Shown here one piece after another: positions 8,658 to 17,804 of a DNA stretch of 64,000 nucleotides. The notes beneath the pieces were generated by a model. That model saw only the letters and a list, made by a program, of their open reading frames with translations. It made no database searches and was not told the origin of the DNA. Each line of letters starts with the position of its first letter. Position 1 is the stretch's first letter. Origin of the DNA: Pseudomonas sp. PICF141 (GTDB taxonomy: Bacteria; Pseudomonadota; Gammaproteobacteria; Pseudomonadales; Pseudomonadaceae); the NCBI RefSeq assembly GCF_002286815.1, contig NZ_MUNM01000078.1, positions 62,001 through 126,000 of the forward strand, written 5' to 3'. A program made the translations under genes and the position numbers.

Positions 8658-9875
8658 CTACGCCTGCCAGCGCTTCAGTACCAGCGTGGCATTGGTGCCA
8701 CCAAAGCCGAAGCTGTTGCTCATCACGGTGTTGATGGTGGCGTCTTCGCGAGTCTTGGTCAGGATTGGCATGTCTGCCACTTCCGGGTCCAGTTCGCCGA
8801 TGTTGGCGGAACCCGCCATGAAGTTGCCTTCCATCATCAGCAAGCAGTAGATCGCTTCGTGAACGCCAGCGGCGCCCAGGGAGTGACCCGACAGGCTCTT
8901 GGTGGAGCTGATGGCTGGAGCCTTGTCGCCGAACACTTCACGCACACCTTTCATTTCCATGACGTCGCCGACCGGAGTCGAGGTGCCATGGGTGTTCAGG
9001 TAGTCGATCGGAGTATCGACGGTGGCCATGGCCATCTGCATGCAGCGGATGGCGCCTTCGCCGCTTGGGGCGACCATGTCGTAGCCGTCAGAGGTCGCGC
9101 CGTAGCCAACGATTTCCGCATAGATCTTCGCGCCGCGAGCCAGAGCATGTTCCAGCTCTTCGACCACGACCATGCCGCCACCGCCGGCGATGACGAAACC
9201 ATCGCGGTCCTTGTCATAGGCGCGCGAGGCTTTTTCCGGGGTCTCGTTGTACTGGCTGGACAGTGCGCCCATGGCGTCGAACAGGAACGATTGGCTCCAG
9301 TGTTCTTCTTCACCGCCGCCGGCGAACACGATGTCCTGCTTGCCCAACTGGATCTGCTCCACAGCGTTACCGATGCAGTGAGCACTGGTGGCGCACGCGG
9401 AAGAGATCGAGTAATTCACACCCTTGATCTTGAATGGCGTCGCCAGGCAAGCCGAAACGGTGCTGCCCATGGTCCGCGTGACGCGGTACGGGCCTACGCG
9501 TTTGACGCCTTTCTCGCGCAGGATGTCCAGCGCTTCCATCTGGTTCAAGGTCGACGCGCCACCGGAGCCGGCGATCAGGCCGGTACGCACGTTGGAAACC
9601 TGCTCTTCGGTCAGACCGGAATCTGCGATGGCATCTTTCATGGCCAGGTAGGCGTAAGCCGCCGCGTGGCCGACGAAGCGATAGATCTTGCGATCGATCA
9701 GCTCTTCGAGGGGAAGGTCAATGGAGCCGGAAACCTGGCTACGCAGACCCATTTCAGCATATTCCGGGTTGAACCGGATGCCAGGGCGGCTTGCACGCAG
9801 GTTAGCGGAGACGGTCTCTTTGTCATTGCCCAGGCACGAAACGATGCCCAGACCAGTGATAACGACGCGGCGCAT
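8658..9875 (-). CDS. fabB: beta-ketoacyl-ACP synthase I
   Basis: A 405-residue condensing enzyme that elongates acyl-ACP with malonyl-ACP and is needed for unsaturated fatty acid synthesis. It has the thiolase fold with catalytic Cys161 (SSACATSAH), His296 (NTHGTSTPVGD) and His331 (SLSGHSLGAAG). The C-terminal FGFGGTNATLVL motif is intact. It lies 11 nt downstream of fabA and is clearly in one operon with it. Its length and residues fit FabB rather than FabF. Confidence 0.97.
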   Translation of the reverse strand: MRRVVITGLGIVSCLGNDKETVSANLRASRPGIRFNPEYAEMGLRSQVSGSIDLPLEELIDRKIYRFVGHAAAYAYLAMKDAIADSGLTEEQVSNVRTGLIAGSGGASTLNQMEALDILREKGVKRVGPYRVTRTMGSTVSACLATPFKIKGVNYSISSACATSAHCIGNAVEQIQLGKQDIVFAGGGEEEHWSQSFLFDAMGALSSQYNETPEKASRAYDKDRDGFVIAGGGGMVVVEELEHALARGAKIYAEIVGYGATSDGYDMVAPSGEGAIRCMQMAMATVDTPIDYLNTHGTSTPVGDVMEMKGVREVFGDKAPAISSTKSLSGHSLGAAGVHEAIYCLLMMEGNFMAGSANIGELDPEVADMPILTKTREDATINTVMSNSFGFGGTNATLVLKRWQA

Positions 9876-9886
9876 GCGAATAACCC

Positions 9887-10402
9887 TTAGAAGTTGTCAG
9901 TGGAGGTGAAAACGCCGACCCGAAGGCCTTCGGCGGTATAGATTTCGCGGCCGTCAACGGTCACCGAACCATCGGCAATAGCCATGTTCAGCTTGCCCTT
10001 CAGGATGCGTTTGATATGGATGTTATAGGTGACTTTCTTGGCAGTCGGCAGTACCTGGCCAAAGAATTTCACTTCGCCAGAACCCAGGGCGCGACCGCGG
10101 CCCGGCAGACCTTGCCAGCCGAGGAAGAAGCCGACCAGTTGCCACATGGCGTCGAGGCCCAGGCAGCCCGGCATCACCGGATCACCTTCGAAGTGGCAGG
10201 CGAAAAACCACAGGTCCGGAGTGATATCCAGCTCGGCGACCAATTCACCTTTGCCGTACTTGCCACCCTCTTCGCTGATATGGGTGATGCGATCGACCAT
10301 CAGCATGTTCGGGGCGGGCAGTTGCGCGTTACCTGGGCCGAACAGCTCACCACGACTGCAGCGCAGCAGGTCTTCCCGAGTAAAGGCGTTTTGTTTGGTC
10401 AT
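9887..10402 (-). CDS. fabA: 3-hydroxydecanoyl-ACP dehydratase/isomerase
   Basis: A 171-residue hotdog-fold enzyme that dehydrates 3-hydroxydecanoyl-ACP and isomerises trans-2- to cis-3-decenoyl-ACP, the branch point for unsaturated fatty acids. The catalytic pair His70 (FFACHFEGDPVMPG) and Asp84 (CLGLDAMWQ) is present. The ATG at 10402 follows a GAGGAGC ribosome-binding site. It is the first gene of the fabAB operon, and a dyad upstream (10533-10550) is a candidate operator. Confidence 0.97.
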   Translation of the reverse strand: MTKQNAFTREDLLRCSRGELFGPGNAQLPAPNMLMVDRITHISEEGGKYGKGELVAELDITPDLWFFACHFEGDPVMPGCLGLDAMWQLVGFFLGWQGLPGRGRALGSGEVKFFGQVLPTAKKVTYNIHIKRILKGKLNMAIADGSVTVDGREIYTAEGLRVGVFTSTDNF

Positions 10403-10532
10403 GCGAGCTCCTCAATAGTCCATGCGGCAGGGTGGGGCGAATCTCCCGGCCGATCGAAGCGTTCATGCCTCGAGTCAGCAGCCTACTCATAGACTATTGC
10501 GTTGTAGTGAAAGTCACAGCACCAAGGACATG

Positions 10533-10550
10533 AATGTACACTTGTGCACT
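10533..10550. promoter_or_regulatory. candidate TetR-type (DesT/FabR-like) operator upstream of fabA
   Basis: The 18-mer AATGTACACTTGTGCACT is an interrupted dyad: ATG.ACA and TGT.CA face each other. It lies about 131-148 nt before the fabA ATG. In P. aeruginosa the TetR regulator DesT binds a dyad of this size and CTTGT-centred form in front of fabAB. The assignment by similarity is mine, and no desT gene is in the window. Confidence 0.45.
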
Positions 10551-10648
10551 GAAATTATTATTCAAGCCCCTTTTCGGGCTCGTTCGGGTGCCTAAGACTG
10601 CCGCACTTTCGTCGTTCACGCCAGTCGCAGATAGCCGAATGGCCTGTT

Positions 10649-12550
10649 CTACTGCACCCATCGCTGCAGAACTTGCTGCAGATCAGCGCGTTTGAAGGGC
10701 TTGGCCAGGTAATCGTTCATTCCCGCCGATAAACAGGCTTCGCGATCGCCCTGCAACGCATTGGCCGTCAGAGCGATGATCGGCACATCAGCGCAGCCGG
10801 GCAATCGACGAATCTGTCGGGTGGCCTCGTAGCCGTCGATGACCGGCAATCGGCAGTCCATCAGAATCGCTTCGAAAGTCAGATTCTCGGCACTGCGCAC
10901 TGCTTGTGCACCGTCGGTGACGACGCTGACAGTAAAGCCCAGACTGCGCAACATTGCTTCGACAACCGTGCGGTTGACCGGGTTGTCCTCCACCAGCAGC
11001 ACGTTGCGACCTTCGCCGTGGTCATCGCCGGTATGGCCTCGCGGGGTCAGTACCGGCAGTGGCTGCTTATACAGCGCCAAAGGGATTTCCAGGGTGAATG
11101 ACGAACCAACGCCTTCTTCGCTCTGGGCGCGCAAGGTGCCACCCATCCGCTCAGCCAGGGTGCGGGCAATCGGCAACCCCAGCCCGGTTCCGCCGTAACG
11201 TCTTGAAATAGAACTGTCGGCCTGCTGAAACGCGTTGAACATCAACTCCAGGCTTGCGGCCGGAATGCCGATTCCGCTGTCGCGTACGGTGCAGGTAAAC
11301 CACAGCAGTTCATGATCCAGGGACTGCCACTGGGGTTCGATCGTGATGCGGCCCCGTTCGGTAAATTTCAGCGCGTTGCCCACCAGATTGACCAATATCT
11401 GCCGGATTCGCGTTGGATCGCCCTGAACCTGAAGGGTGCGCATGTCTTCGGGGATGCGCAGTTGCAGGTCTAGCCCGCGTTGCACCGCGCTGTGCTGGAA
11501 CGACTGGGCGCAGCTGCTGATCAGGTCTGCGAGGTTGAACGGAATATGTTCCAGCTCCAGCTCAGAGCGCTCGATGCGCGAGAAATCGAGAATGTCATTG
11601 ATCACTTTGAGCAGGTGTTCGGTGGATTCCGAGGCCAGCGCCGCGTATTCGATCTGCTCCTCGGTCATCTCAGTGGTTTCCAGCAGTTGCAGCATGCCCA
11701 GTACACCATTCATGGGTGTGCGCAGTTCGTGACTCATCATCGCCAGGAAATCGGATTTGGCGTTGTTGGCCTTTTCCGCTTCTTCACGGGTCTGGATCAA
11801 TTGCGCCATGGCCTGATGCTGTTCGCGACTGGCTTGCTCAAGGCCCTGGGCAAGGTTGTTGATGTGTTGCGACAGGGCGCCCAGTTCGGTGTCGTCGACA
11901 ATCGGCAGGGGCGTTTTGTAGTCGCCTTCCTGGATCGCCTTGACCGCATTGCCGATGTCGTGGATCGGTTGCGACAGACTGCTGGCCAGGCGCCGGGCCA
12001 GCAGAAACGTAAACAGCAGCGCGAACAAGGCGAGGATCCCGGCCTTGAAGAGGATTTCCTGCTGGCGCTGATTGAATGCGTCATTGGACAAGCCGACGAT
12101 CACCCGGCCCAGATAATCCTCGCCCGGTGCACTGGCAACGGTACGACTGTTCTGGAAAAAGTCATTGTTGAGCGCGATGCGTTGCAGGCGCACCGGCGCC
12201 TGGAACACTTCGACTTGATGCGAGCGGTTGTGCGCTTCCGAGGGTTGCTCGACATACACCAGAATCCGGTTGGCGCTGTCCTGTACTTCCAGAAAGCGCA
12301 CGTTGGGCGTGGCCAGGGTGGCCTTGAGCAAACTTTCGAGCACCTCGTTGTTGCCTGAAATCACCCCGTATTCGGTGGCGGGCGCCAGTTGATTGGCGAT
12401 CAGCTGACCGGTGTGATTGAGTTCCTGGCGCAGGTCCTGGATTCGCACGAAGGTGAAAAAACTGATCAGCAGCAAGGTCAGCAACAGGGCCGGGCCGAGG
12501 CTGATGATCTGGGTGCGGGTATTGATGTCCCAACCGCGACGGAAGGTCAT
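10649..12550 (-). CDS. hybrid sensor histidine kinase with receiver domain, PA1611-like
   Basis: A 633-residue inner-membrane hybrid kinase. It has a membrane segment at about 17-36, a periplasmic sensor region (about 40-165), a second membrane segment (about 168-188), HAMP (about 190-240), a HisKA domain with His274 in SHELRTPMNG, an HATPase domain with the GNALKFTERG, DSGIGIP and GGTGLGLPI boxes, and a C-terminal receiver with Asp565 in ILMDCRLPVIDG. No Hpt domain follows. Position next to fabA and the architecture match P. aeruginosa PA1611, which feeds HptB and interacts with RetS in the Gac/Rsm network. Its start overlaps the stop of the binding-protein gene by 4 nt (ATGA), so it is the last gene of a three-gene operon. 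Confidence 0.9.
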   Translation of the reverse strand: MTFRRGWDINTRTQIISLGPALLLTLLLISFFTFVRIQDLRQELNHTGQLIANQLAPATEYGVISGNNEVLESLLKATLATPNVRFLEVQDSANRILVYVEQPSEAHNRSHQVEVFQAPVRLQRIALNNDFFQNSRTVASAPGEDYLGRVIVGLSNDAFNQRQQEILFKAGILALFALLFTFLLARRLASSLSQPIHDIGNAVKAIQEGDYKTPLPIVDDTELGALSQHINNLAQGLEQASREQHQAMAQLIQTREEAEKANNAKSDFLAMMSHELRTPMNGVLGMLQLLETTEMTEEQIEYAALASESTEHLLKVINDILDFSRIERSELELEHIPFNLADLISSCAQSFQHSAVQRGLDLQLRIPEDMRTLQVQGDPTRIRQILVNLVGNALKFTERGRITIEPQWQSLDHELLWFTCTVRDSGIGIPAASLELMFNAFQQADSSISRRYGGTGLGLPIARTLAERMGGTLRAQSEEGVGSSFTLEIPLALYKQPLPVLTPRGHTGDDHGEGRNVLLVEDNPVNRTVVEAMLRSLGFTVSVVTDGAQAVRSAENLTFEAILMDCRLPVIDGYEATRQIRRLPGCADVPIIALTANALQGDREACLSAGMNDYLAKPFKRADLQQVLQRWVQ

Positions 12551-13479
12551 GGGCGGCGTTCTCCTTCGGCCAGCTGTGTTGCGACAGAGGCTTCATTCAT
12601 CGGTTCAATACTCAGTGAACGAGCCACTTGCGGGTTGCTCAAGACCTTGAAGTGTTGCGGGTAAAGTGCGCGTGGCCAGGTGCTCGAGGGCCGGTCGAGC
12701 AGTTCGTCGAGAATCTTCAGCCAATCGTTCTGGTCGCTGTAAGTACTGGCCAGGCTACCGGCCCTGACAAAGGCTGCGTTGGGGCCGATCAATGCCAGTT
12801 GCCGCGCATAGCTGCTGAGCAGCAGGTTTTTCACGGTTTTCGGGTTGTACAGATCAGGGTCGTCCAGGCCCAACAGCACATCACTGTTTTTCAGCAGGGC
12901 CTGCAAAGGGCGGCTGTCATGGGTGTTATCCCAACGCTCGGTGACCACTTCCAGGCCAAGGGGCAGGGCGGCCTGACGCAGTTCTTTCAAAAGGAATTCG
13001 CTGTGGCTGTCGAAAAGCACACCGACCCGGCGGGCCTCGGGGAGGACCAATCGGGTCAGGCGCAACTGGCGGTGCAGCGGCGGATCGCTCCAGAGCAGGC
13101 TCAGGTGCGGCGGCAGGTCATTGCCCAAGCGTTGGCGGGCTTGCAAACGACTGATGCGTAACACCAGCGTTGCGGGGCCTTGGGCGTCTTGCAGGCGCCA
13201 GTCGAGGCTGGGCAAGTCGAGCAGCACCAGGCGGGTGTCGAGGGGCAGTTGGCCTGGCGCCGGCAGGCTGGCGACAGGCTGGAAGCGCACATTGTCGGTG
13301 GGGCGCAATTCGCTGAGGGCCTGAACGAAAGACTGCACGCCGGGATTGTCCTCGGCGCCAGTCAACAGAATGTCGGCGGCCCGCGCCGGCAAATGGCACA
13401 GCAGCCCGATAAACACCAGGCACAACCCCGCCAGCAGGCGGCCAAGGGTTGGCGTCTTCGGTGGCGGGCGATATGGCAT
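12547..13479 (-). CDS. periplasmic ABC-type substrate-binding protein
   Basis: A 310-residue protein with a signal peptide (basic MPYRPPPK start, hydrophobic LLAGLCLVFIGLLCHLPARA, cleavage near ARA-AD). The rest has the pattern of an ABC substrate-binding-like (PF04392-type) protein: alternating strands, VGVLFDSHSEF, and YNPKTVKNLLLSSYARQLALIGPN. There is no permease or ATPase gene nearby. It lies between a TonB receptor (1-nt gap) and a membrane hybrid kinase (4-nt overlap). I infer that it may present a ligand to the kinase rather than to a transporter. Start: ATG at 13479 behind GGAG. Confidence 0.8.
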   Translation of the reverse strand: MPYRPPPKTPTLGRLLAGLCLVFIGLLCHLPARAADILLTGAEDNPGVQSFVQALSELRPTDNVRFQPVASLPAPGQLPLDTRLVLLDLPSLDWRLQDAQGPATLVLRISRLQARQRLGNDLPPHLSLLWSDPPLHRQLRLTRLVLPEARRVGVLFDSHSEFLLKELRQAALPLGLEVVTERWDNTHDSRPLQALLKNSDVLLGLDDPDLYNPKTVKNLLLSSYARQLALIGPNAAFVRAGSLASTYSDQNDWLKILDELLDRPSSTWPRALYPQHFKVLSNPQVARSLSIEPMNEASVATQLAEGERRP

Positions 13480-13480
13480 C

Positions 13481-15604
13481 TTAGAACTCCAGCTCCGCGC
13501 TGAAGTAGAGCACCCGGCGATCGTCGTAGTTGTTGTCGACGAAGGTGGTGGGCTGATTGTCGAGGCGTTGCTGGAGGACCCCGGCCAGCTCCAGACTGGT
13601 CTTGCCCATACCGATGCGTTTGGCGATGCGGGTGTCGACCCGTTCGAAGCGATAACCGTTGAGGGCGTCGGCACCATAGTAGAAGAGCGCGCTGTTCCAG
13701 CCCTGGCCCCAGTGGCGAAGCCAACCGGCGGAGCCGCTGTTGCGCGCGGTCTGTTGGGCATCCAGCGGGTTGCTGGCTTGGGCATCGACATAGGCATAGG
13801 TCAGGCGCAAACGATCGGCGCTGCTGACGCGCCAATCCAGTTGGGTTTCAGTCCCGGTGAAGCGCGAGTTGTTCGAGTTGCTGGCGATGTACTGGTTGTT
13901 GCGTAGCGGTTCACTGATCATGCCGGTGATTTCGTCATAGAACAGCTTCACATCGACCGCCAGCCCCCACTCTGCGAAGTAGCCGTTGTAGCCCAGTTCC
14001 CGGGAGCGCATGCGTTCTTGTTCGAGGTCGCCCGGGCCACGGGTCTTGACGAAATAACGGGCGCTGGACTGGCCGTAGGCACGGGGGTTGAGGTTGGTGA
14101 CCTGATAGCTCCAGTTGACGTTGTTCTCGAACATGTCCGGTGAACGGATGGCTTCTGAATACACCGCGCGCAAGCCGTGGCGCGGGTTGATCAGGTAATT
14201 GACCGCCACCCGCGGGGTCAGCGAGTTGCCGGTCAATTGCGTGTCTTCGTACATCGCCCCGCCCTGCAACAACCAGTGCTCGGTGGCGCGCCATTCGAGT
14301 TGGCCGAACGCCCGCCAGGTGGTGTCATCGAGCGTGCCATTGAAGTAGGTCTCGGAATTGGCACGATCGTAGCGATAGTTTATCCCGCTGACCAGCCGCA
14401 GACTGTCGGACAGGCTGAGCGTGTCTTGCAGCTCGAGGTCGTAGCGCGATTCCCTGGCGCTCTGGTCAATGTCGCCGCAGAGGGTTTGCCGGGCGCCGTT
14501 TTGCCATTGTCTGAGCACCTGATTGGCCAGCGCACGTTCAGCCGCTGTCCCGGCCGGTGCGCCGGAACCGGTGTAGCGCTCCATATTGCGCGCCAGACGT
14601 TCGGCGTAGTTGGGATTGAGTTGCCAGAGCTCGGTCAGTTCCGGGCTGAACGAGACCTCGGCGTCACAGGCACGCCACGTCTGCTGGCGATCCCAGTGTT
14701 GTGCGGAGCCTTGAATATAAAGGCTGTGATCGGAATTGATGTCCAGGTTCCAGCGCAGCGAGCCGGCATAATCCTTGGCGATGACGTCGGAATTGTTCCC
14801 CGCGGCGGTAATGCCTGAGAACACCGGACGGTAGGTATAAGGCCGCTGGTTGGTCCCGTCCTTGGCATTCAGTTGCCAGTCGATGCTCTGGTTGTCATTG
14901 AGTGTCTGGCTGACAGCGAGGCTGAAGCGGTTCAAGCGACGGCTGTCGCGGTAATTGGCGCCGGTGCGATCCGAGTCGAAGCCGTCATCTTCTTGGCCGG
15001 ACAACGACAGACGCAAGTCGCCGTTGTCCCAGCCCATGCCCTGGCTGGCGTAGAAATCATTGATACCGCGCTGGCCACGGGTGACTTTCAGCCGCGTGCC
15101 GTGGCTGTCGGCCGGTTTGCGGGTGATGATATTGACGACCGCCATCAGCGCGTTGGCGCCATAGCTGACGGTGTTCGGGCCACGGAAAACCTCGATGCGC
15201 TCGATGTCTTCCATGGCCACCGGAATATCACTCCAGTCCACCGTGGCCAGGCCGGCGCGGTACACCGAACGGCCGTCGATCAACACCTGCATGCGCCGCG
15301 CTTCGCTGGCATTGGTGCCGTGGTAGTTCACCGCCGCCTGATTGCCGTTGATATTGCCGACCATCATTCCCGGCACCAGCCGCAGCAGCTCGCTGATATC
15401 CCGCGCGCCGCTGGCATTGATCAGTTCATTGTCGATCACCGTCATGCTTCCCGGCACCGCCGCAGGCGATTGCTTCAGGCGCGTCGCGGTCAGCACTTGC
15501 GGCAGCGGAGCGTTATCAAGGAACAGATCGTCGGCCAGCAATGGCGAGCTGAAGATCAGCGTCAATACCAGCGGCGAGCGAGCACGGGGAAAGCCAAAAG
15601 ACAC
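13481..15604 (-). CDS. TonB-dependent outer-membrane receptor
   Basis: A 707-residue receptor with a signal peptide (about 1-24, ending SSPLLADD), a plug domain (about 35-150, with LPQVLTATRLKQSPAAVPGSMTV-type TonB/plug start, LIDGRSVY and the VFRGPNTVSYGANALMAVVNIITRK segment) and a 22-strand-type beta barrel that ends in Phe (SAELEF), the usual outer-membrane signature. The substrate cannot be told from the sequence; the plug looks like those of BtuB- and siderophore-type receptors. A GTG start at 15604 is preceded by AAGG. It leads the operon with the binding protein and the hybrid kinase, suggesting uptake and sensing of the same ligand. Confidence 0.88.
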   Translation of the reverse strand: MSFGFPRARSPLVLTLIFSSPLLADDLFLDNAPLPQVLTATRLKQSPAAVPGSMTVIDNELINASGARDISELLRLVPGMMVGNINGNQAAVNYHGTNASEARRMQVLIDGRSVYRAGLATVDWSDIPVAMEDIERIEVFRGPNTVSYGANALMAVVNIITRKPADSHGTRLKVTRGQRGINDFYASQGMGWDNGDLRLSLSGQEDDGFDSDRTGANYRDSRRLNRFSLAVSQTLNDNQSIDWQLNAKDGTNQRPYTYRPVFSGITAAGNNSDVIAKDYAGSLRWNLDINSDHSLYIQGSAQHWDRQQTWRACDAEVSFSPELTELWQLNPNYAERLARNMERYTGSGAPAGTAAERALANQVLRQWQNGARQTLCGDIDQSARESRYDLELQDTLSLSDSLRLVSGINYRYDRANSETYFNGTLDDTTWRAFGQLEWRATEHWLLQGGAMYEDTQLTGNSLTPRVAVNYLINPRHGLRAVYSEAIRSPDMFENNVNWSYQVTNLNPRAYGQSSARYFVKTRGPGDLEQERMRSRELGYNGYFAEWGLAVDVKLFYDEITGMISEPLRNNQYIASNSNNSRFTGTETQLDWRVSSADRLRLTYAYVDAQASNPLDAQQTARNSGSAGWLRHWGQGWNSALFYYGADALNGYRFERVDTRIAKRIGMGKTSLELAGVLQQRLDNQPTTFVDNNYDDRRVLYFSAELEF

Positions 15605-15734
15605 GGCACGGCCTTGATAGCGATTAGTTGGCGCGCATGTTAACCGAGCGCAAAGACTTTTCCAGTCACGTTATGGGCATTTTCCTCGGTTTTCTTGGTC
15701 TTCTTCCTACAAGTGTCGGTAATTGATGCTGGGG

Positions 15735-15763
15735 CTGGCCGCGACCGGGCCGCTCCGTATAAT
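15735..15763 (+). promoter_or_regulatory. sigma-70-type promoter of gpsA
   Basis: A perfect TATAAT -10 box (15758-15763) with CTGGCC as a weak -35 (15735-15740) and a 17-bp spacer. The predicted start of transcription is about 30 nt before the gpsA ATG. Confidence 0.5.
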
Positions 15764-15800
15764 GCCGGCATCGCCATTGGTATGGATTAACGGATTGCAT

Positions 15801-16826
15801 ATGACTGAACAGCGCCCAATAGCGGTCCTGGGAGGCGGAAGTTTTGGTACCGCCGTGGCTAATCTGTTGGCCGAGAATGGGCATCAGGTCCGGCTGTGGA
15901 TGCGCGACCCGGAACAGGCCGAGGCCATTCGGGTCAATCGTGAGAACCCGCGTTACCTCAAGGGCATCAAGATTCTTCCGGCAGTGGAAGCGGTCACAGA
16001 CCTGCAAGCCACCCTGGAGGCCTGCGACCTGTGCTTCGTCGCGCTGCCATCCAGCGCGTTGCGCTCGGTGCTGGTTCCTCACGCCGAACGTTTACGCGGC
16101 AAACTGCTGGTGAGCCTGACCAAAGGCATCGAAGCCCATACGTTCAAGCTGATGAGCGAGATCCTTGAAGAGATCGCCCCGCAAGCGCGCATCGGCGTGC
16201 TGTCAGGCCCGAACCTGGCGCGTGAAATCGCCGAACACGCGCTGACCGCCACGGTGGTCGCCAGTGAAGACGAAGAACTCTGCCAACGGGTCCAGGAAGC
16301 GCTGCACGGCAAGACCTTTCGTGTGTACGCCAGCGCCGACCGCTATGGCGTGGAGTTGGGCGGGGCGTTGAAAAACGTGTACGCGATCATCGCCGGCATG
16401 GCGGTGGCGTTGGGCATGGGTGAAAACACCAAGAGCATGCTGATCACCCGGGCATTGGCGGAAATGACCCGCTTTGCGGTGAATCAGGGCGCCAACCCGA
16501 TGACGTTCCTTGGGTTGGCGGGCGTGGGCGACTTGATCGTGACGTGTTCGTCGCCCAAAAGCCGCAATTATCAGGTCGGGTTTGCCCTCGGCCAGGGTTT
16601 GAGCCTTGAGGATGCGGTGACGCGGCTTGGCGAAGTCGCCGAAGGCGTGAACACCCTCAAAGTGCTCAAGGCCAAGGCGCAGGAAGCGGGCGTGTATATG
16701 CCGCTGGTCGCCGGATTGCATGCCATCCTCTTCGAAGGGCGCACGCTGGAGCAGGTCATCGGTCTACTGATGCGTGCCGAGCCTAAAACCGACGTCGACT
16801 TTATCTCCACCAGCGGTTTCAACTAA
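15801..16826 (+). CDS. gpsA: glycerol-3-phosphate dehydrogenase [NAD(P)+]
   Basis: A 341-residue cytoplasmic enzyme that reduces dihydroxyacetone phosphate to sn-glycerol 3-phosphate, the backbone precursor of phospholipids. The NAD-binding GGGSFGTAVANLLAENG lies at the N-terminus. The catalytic lysine region GGALKNVYAIIAGM, the GLAGVGDLIVTC motif and SRNYQVG follow. The ATG at 15801 gives the standard MTEQRPIAVLGGG start. It is divergent from the TonB-receptor operon and followed by DUF4389 and sixA genes on the same strand. Confidence 0.96.
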   Translation: MTEQRPIAVLGGGSFGTAVANLLAENGHQVRLWMRDPEQAEAIRVNRENPRYLKGIKILPAVEAVTDLQATLEACDLCFVALPSSALRSVLVPHAERLRGKLLVSLTKGIEAHTFKLMSEILEEIAPQARIGVLSGPNLAREIAEHALTATVVASEDEELCQRVQEALHGKTFRVYASADRYGVELGGALKNVYAIIAGMAVALGMGENTKSMLITRALAEMTRFAVNQGANPMTFLGLAGVGDLIVTCSSPKSRNYQVGFALGQGLSLEDAVTRLGEVAEGVNTLKVLKAKAQEAGVYMPLVAGLHAILFEGRTLEQVIGLLMRAEPKTDVDFISTSGFN

Positions 16827-16852
16827 ACACCCATCAGGGCAGGGAGCGAAAC

Positions 16853-17200
16853 ATGAACGATCCGAAAGTAGAAGCCAAGTACGAATCCATCCTGCTGCGG
16901 GTGCTGTGGATGATTGTTTATCTGCTGGTCTGGCAAGTGGCGCAATTGATCCTCGGTGCAGTGGTGCTGGTGCAGCTGATCTATCGTTTGATTTATGGCG
17001 CCCCGAGCGCCAGCCTGATGAACTTCGGCGACAGCCTGAGCCAGTTCCTGGCGCAGATCGGTCGTTTCGGCAGCTTCCACAGCGATCAGAAGCCCTGGCC
17101 GTTCGCCGATTGGCCGACGCCGCGTACTCCGGAAGGTGAAGCCCCGCATGTTGTGGCGCCGGCACCGCATCCGGTCCGAGATGAGGAGCCAAAACTATGA
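16853..17200 (+). CDS. DUF4389 small membrane protein
   Basis: A 115-residue protein of the DUF4389 type. It has one or two membrane segments (about residues 14-50, VLWMIVYLLVWQVAQLILG and onward) and a Pro-rich cytoplasmic tail. The role of the family is unknown. It starts 27 nt after gpsA, and its stop overlaps the sixA start (ATGA), which indicates an operon. Confidence 0.85.
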   Translation: MNDPKVEAKYESILLRVLWMIVYLLVWQVAQLILGAVVLVQLIYRLIYGAPSASLMNFGDSLSQFLAQIGRFGSFHSDQKPWPFADWPTPRTPEGEAPHVVAPAPHPVRDEEPKL

Positions 17201-17649
17201 AACTCTGGGTACTGCGTCATGGTGAAGCCGAGCCTCACGGCACTCGCCCGGACTCCGAGCGGACATTAACCATCAAGGGACGTGAAGAGGTGTTGCGCGC
17301 TGCCGCCTATTTGATGGGCAAGCCACTCACCGCCATTTATGCCAGCCCTTATCAGCGAGCGCAGGAGACGGCAGAAATTGTGCGTGCGGCGCTCAATTTC
17401 GCGCCGGAGATTCGCACCGTCGACTGGCTGACCCCGGATACCGATCCGGACAAGGTGGCGGAACAGCTTGTATCGGTGAGTGATGTGCTGCTGGTCAGTC
17501 ACAATCCGCTGGTGGGCAACCTGCTGAGCTATTTGCAGCACGGTGCCGGCCATCCACCGGAAAAAGTCAGCACCGCCGGCCTGGCCGAGCTGGAGAACAA
17601 TGAACTGCTGATCGGGTCGATGAAGCTCAACAGCATCAAGCACCCGTAA
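17197..17649 (+). CDS. sixA: phosphohistidine phosphatase SixA
   Basis: A 150-residue histidine phosphatase of the phosphoglycerate-mutase superfamily. The RHG motif with its catalytic His lies at residues 7-9 (LWVLRHGEAE). The second conserved Arg/His set is in ASPYQRAQETAE and LLVSHNPLVGNLL. SixA removes phosphate from Hpt-domain histidines (ArcB in E. coli) and from NPr. Its place in a genome with many Hpt phosphorelays is fitting, but targets here are unknown. It overlaps the DUF4389 gene by 4 nt. Confidence 0.92.
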   Translation: MKLWVLRHGEAEPHGTRPDSERTLTIKGREEVLRAAAYLMGKPLTAIYASPYQRAQETAEIVRAALNFAPEIRTVDWLTPDTDPDKVAEQLVSVSDVLLVSHNPLVGNLLSYLQHGAGHPPEKVSTAGLAELENNELLIGSMKLNSIKHP

Positions 17650-17687
17650 TCTGCTTCTGTTCTAGCTGTGGCCCTTGCTTCTGCTTT

Positions 17688-17760
17688 TGTAGGAGCGAGG
17701 CTTGCCCGCGAAGCTTTTAGCGTTTTCGAAGCCCCTTCGCGGGCAAGCCTCGCTCCTACA
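17688..17760. repeat. REPIN-type inverted repeat (GCTTGCCCGCGAA family)
   Basis: The arms TGTAGGAGCGAGGCTTGCCC... and their complement flank a 25-bp spacer rich in T. It begins 39 nt after the sixA stop. Confidence 0.85.
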
Positions 17761-17804
17761 GGGGCGGTGGCGTTTAGTTTTTGTTCTTGGTTTTTATGTG
17801 AAAT

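Noticed and set aside
12547..13797. Longer in-frame version of the binding protein starting at 13797
   Set aside because: The extra residues lie inside the TonB-receptor gene and precede a normal signal peptide that starts at 13479 behind GGAG.
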